A stretch of 25,000 bases of DNA from Neocallimastix lanati (nom. inval.) (Eukaryota; Neocallimastigomycota; Neocallimastigomycetes; Neocallimastigales; Neocallimastigaceae): assembly GCA_016946835.1 (NCBI GenBank), contig JACVTC010000177.1, positions 100,001-125,000 of the forward strand, given 5' to 3'. The translations under genes were made by a program, and so were the position numbers. How positions within the stretch are numbered: the stretch's first letter is position 1; the number at the start of each line of letters is the position of its first letter. Positions 22,488 through 25,000 of the stretch are shown here, in pieces. The notes under the pieces are model-generated. The model did no database searches, had not been told where the DNA came from, and worked only from the letters and a program-made list of their open reading frames with translations.

Positions 22488-22790
22488 TTATTTTATTTGA
22501 AGAGAAATTAGTGTAGAATAAGAATAATAGCATTTATCCTTTATATTAACTTTAATACCATTTTCAAATAAGAATTTTATCATTGGTTCATTTTTCTTTT
22601 CACTCAAATATTTATATATACATCAGCCTCCATCAAGTATTTAATTCAATTAAGGTGATTTAATTGTCAGATATATATAATAATTATTGTAGATTATTTA
22701 TATATACATCAGCCTCCATCAAGTATTTAATTCAATTAATGTGATTTAATTGTCAGATATATATAATAATTATTGTAGATTATAACTGAA
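22488..22790 (-). pseudogene. Decayed ankyrin-repeat gene fragment
   Basis: Minus-strand 22604-22488 reads NEPMIKFLFENGIKVNIKDK then a short tail to TAA, a clear ankyrin-repeat helix pair and loop. Upstream on that strand, each 86-bp duplicate reads NHI(L)N, stop, IKYLMEADVYIN, again an ankyrin repeat with a premature stop and missing residues. The 86-base unit is not a multiple of three, so the copies cannot share a frame. No intact repeat protein remains. Large families of ankyrin-repeat proteins are common in fungi of this type, and this looks like a dead member. Confidence 0.75.
22611..22782. repeat. 86-bp tandem duplication
   Basis: Copies 22611-22696 and 22697-22782 abut exactly and differ at one base (AAGGTG versus AATGTG). 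They lie inside the ankyrin-repeat relic. Confidence 0.93.
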
Positions 22791-25000
22791 GAATTATAAA
22801 CTGTCAATTACTATATATATGATAAAAATTTAATCCTTTAAAAATTATATTAAATTTTAAAGGATTGTTCTCCATATTATAATCCTAGTTTTTTATATAT
22901 ATTTTATTAATATATAAATACTACCTAAAAAATTTTATATGATATATATTAAAAAATATATAGATAATGAATTATAAATATTCTATTGTATTATTTAATA
23001 CTATATGTCAAATAGTAATTAACTTATTTTTTATATTATTACAAAAATACAATTTAATTTATTTTTAGCACCATTCATTTCAATAGATCATAAAATAAAA
23101 TTTTTTCGTGTAATAGTTTATAATATTAAAATGAAGTTGTACAATATAAAAATACTTAATAAATAAACAAATAAATATATAAATAAATAAATAAACAAAC
23201 AAATAAATAAATAATAAATAAATAAATAGATAAATATATATTGTTTTATTAAAATAGAGTAATATTTTTTTTTATTTTTATATTATCCACTTTATAAGAA
23301 ATTTTTCATCACTACAAATTTTTATATTATATATTTTATGTTATAAGTTTTAATAATTATAATTATGAAATTATTCTAGTTTATCTTTTATTAATTACAA
23401 TTATGTACTTAATATTTTTTTATTATACTTAATGTAAATCTTATTTGTATTATAATTATTGTTCATTGTTTTATAATAAATGTTTTAAGAATAATAATAT
23501 TGGTACAAAAAATTTAATATATCTTTTGAAAATAAAAAAAAAAAAAAAAATTTATACTTTTGACAGAATAATTTTTAGATAGAAATGTTAATGATTAATA
23601 ATTAAAAATTTTAAATATGAAAAATTTAATAATGATCAAGAAAAATATTCTATTTGATAAGAAAATTTTTGTATATTTTTTTATGTTAAAATTAATCAAT
23701 AATAAAAAAAAAAAAAAAAAAAAAGATCCTTTCAATGTTTTTTTTTTAAATCTAACTTTAAAATTTAATAAATTAATTTAAAATGTATTGGAATAATATA
23801 TTAAAATATATTAATATTTAAAATAATTTTTATATTAAAAGTTAAATTTCAATAATTTTATTAATATTTTTTTTTATCATTAATATAATTTAATAATGTT
23901 ATTAATATTTTTTTTATTAGTAATAAAAGTAGTATTTCTTTTATTAATAAATGATATTATTAATTAGCATTGATATAAATAAATTTATAAAGTAAAAAAA
24001 AATATAATAAACAATAAAATTTATTTGAAAAATATAAACATAATAAAAATGTATATTATATTTATATTAATAATAATATAAAAAAAATATTTTATTTGTT
24101 GTTTCATTTATTCTTTCTTTAGTTTTTTTTTTTTTTTTATTTCACCTTCCTTGTTTTATTGAAAAAAAATAAAAAAATTAAAAAAAATGATAAAATAAAA
24201 TAAAAACTTTATTATTATTTATAATTTGATTATTTATTGAAAATTAAAGGATCCTATTCATTTTAATTAATATAATATATTATATTTAAATTATATTGAC
24301 TAATAAATTATATATTTATATTAATATAGAATTAAACAATTAAAAAAAAAAATTAAATCAGTTAAATATTATTAAATATTTTCATTTTTAATAATTAACA
24401 CTAGAAGATATATCTATTTAATTTTTTTTTATAAAAAAATTTTTTTCTTTTTTTTTAAAAAAAAAAAAAAAAAAAGGAAAAAAAATATATTATTATTATT
24501 TTTTATTCAATTTAAAAATATTTTCTTTATTAATTGAATTAATATAAAATAATTAAATAATTTATTTATTAATATTCATTTAAGTTTTAAGACTTGCTAC
24601 ATTTTATTATATTAAAAATTCAAAAGTGAAATAATTTATTAATTTATTTAAATAAAGTCGAACAAAAATTAATTTAAGAAGAATTTATTATTAAATATAT
24701 AAAGTTAATTTATAAAATTCAACTTGAAATAAACAAACCCATTATACAATATAATATAATATTATTACAAAAAATAAATCTTATTAACAAAATCTAATAT
24801 GAATAAATTCTAATAGTTTCAATGCTTATTTTTTAAATCAAAATAACTTTTATATTTAATTATAATTTTTAATAAATTTCTTATATAAAATTTACAGAGG
24901 AATTAAAAATTATTATAATTATAATACTTTTTATCTTGGAATAATTACAATTATTATTTATTGTAAAAAGAATATATATATAAATCATACTTTTTTTTCA
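22791..25000. other. Gene-free AT-rich region to the right edge
   Basis: No coding frame or RNA gene is supported. It includes a perfect 12-bp-arm inverted repeat at 22832-22866, AAAT/AAAC repeats at about 23157-23235 and T/A homopolymers near 23536-23550, 23703-23724 and 24440-24475. Confidence 0.6.
22832..22866. repeat. 12-bp perfect inverted repeat
   Basis: AATCCTTTAAAA (22832-22843) and its exact complement (22855-22866) flank an 11-base loop. It may mark an element end or be a chance hairpin beside the ankyrin relic. Confidence 0.7.

Noticed and set aside
1-25000. CRISPR array, bacterial operons, Shine-Dalgarno sites or riboswitches
   Set aside because: The window is eukaryotic, with spliceosomal introns in all four genes; no regularly spaced repeats or bacterial signals are present.

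Overview
This is eukaryotic nuclear DNA with extreme A+T content. It carries intron-rich protein genes with A/T third codon positions, long A or T homopolymers (up to 56 bases) and AT microsatellites. Four intact genes can be built from 24 complete introns plus one cut by the left edge; every joined reading frame stays open and every visible stop is TAA. Three points suggest an anaerobic gut fungus (Neocallimastigomycota) or a close zoosporic relative. The CK1 kinase and the AFI1/MesA-type DENN protein are of fungal type. A TMEM218-like protein of the ciliary transition zone implies flagellated cells, which argues against AT-rich non-flagellates such as Dictyostelium. The base composition also fits. 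The genus cannot be set from the sequence alone.

Layout: 1-4023 (minus) is an AFI1/MesA-like polarity/DENN protein in 13 visible exons, running off the left edge. 4024-8224 is intergenic, with a TTTA microsatellite and an island of clearly higher G+C (about 4980-5690) that I could not identify. 8225-11947 (plus) is a 7-exon gene for a 948-residue protein with an RRM-like N-terminus, a Tyr/Gly/Asn-rich prion-like stretch and an Asn/Ser/Lys-rich tail. 13033-13678 (minus) is a 3-exon TMEM218-like membrane protein. 14511-17749 (minus) is a 5-exon plasma-membrane-type casein kinase I (YCK1/2 type) with a decapeptide-repeat tail and a Cys-Cys near its end. 17750-25000 has no intact gene. It holds a 46-bp-arm near-perfect palindrome (19424-19519), a 49-bp duplication, a dead MULE-type transposase (about 21534-22240), a G+C-richer island with a long hairpin (about 22241-22430) and a decayed ankyrin-repeat gene with an exact-phase 86-bp duplication (22488-22790).

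The genes form no operon and share no pathway. Three of them relate to cell cortex or membrane biology: polarity and Rab/Arf traffic (AFI1-like), palmitoylated CK1 signalling (YCK) and the flagellar transition zone (TMEM218-like). Short T-run/A-run dyads lie just upstream of the start codons of the RRM-like gene and the kinase gene and look like nucleosome-poor promoter elements. The right third reads as a graveyard of mobile and repeat-protein sequences.
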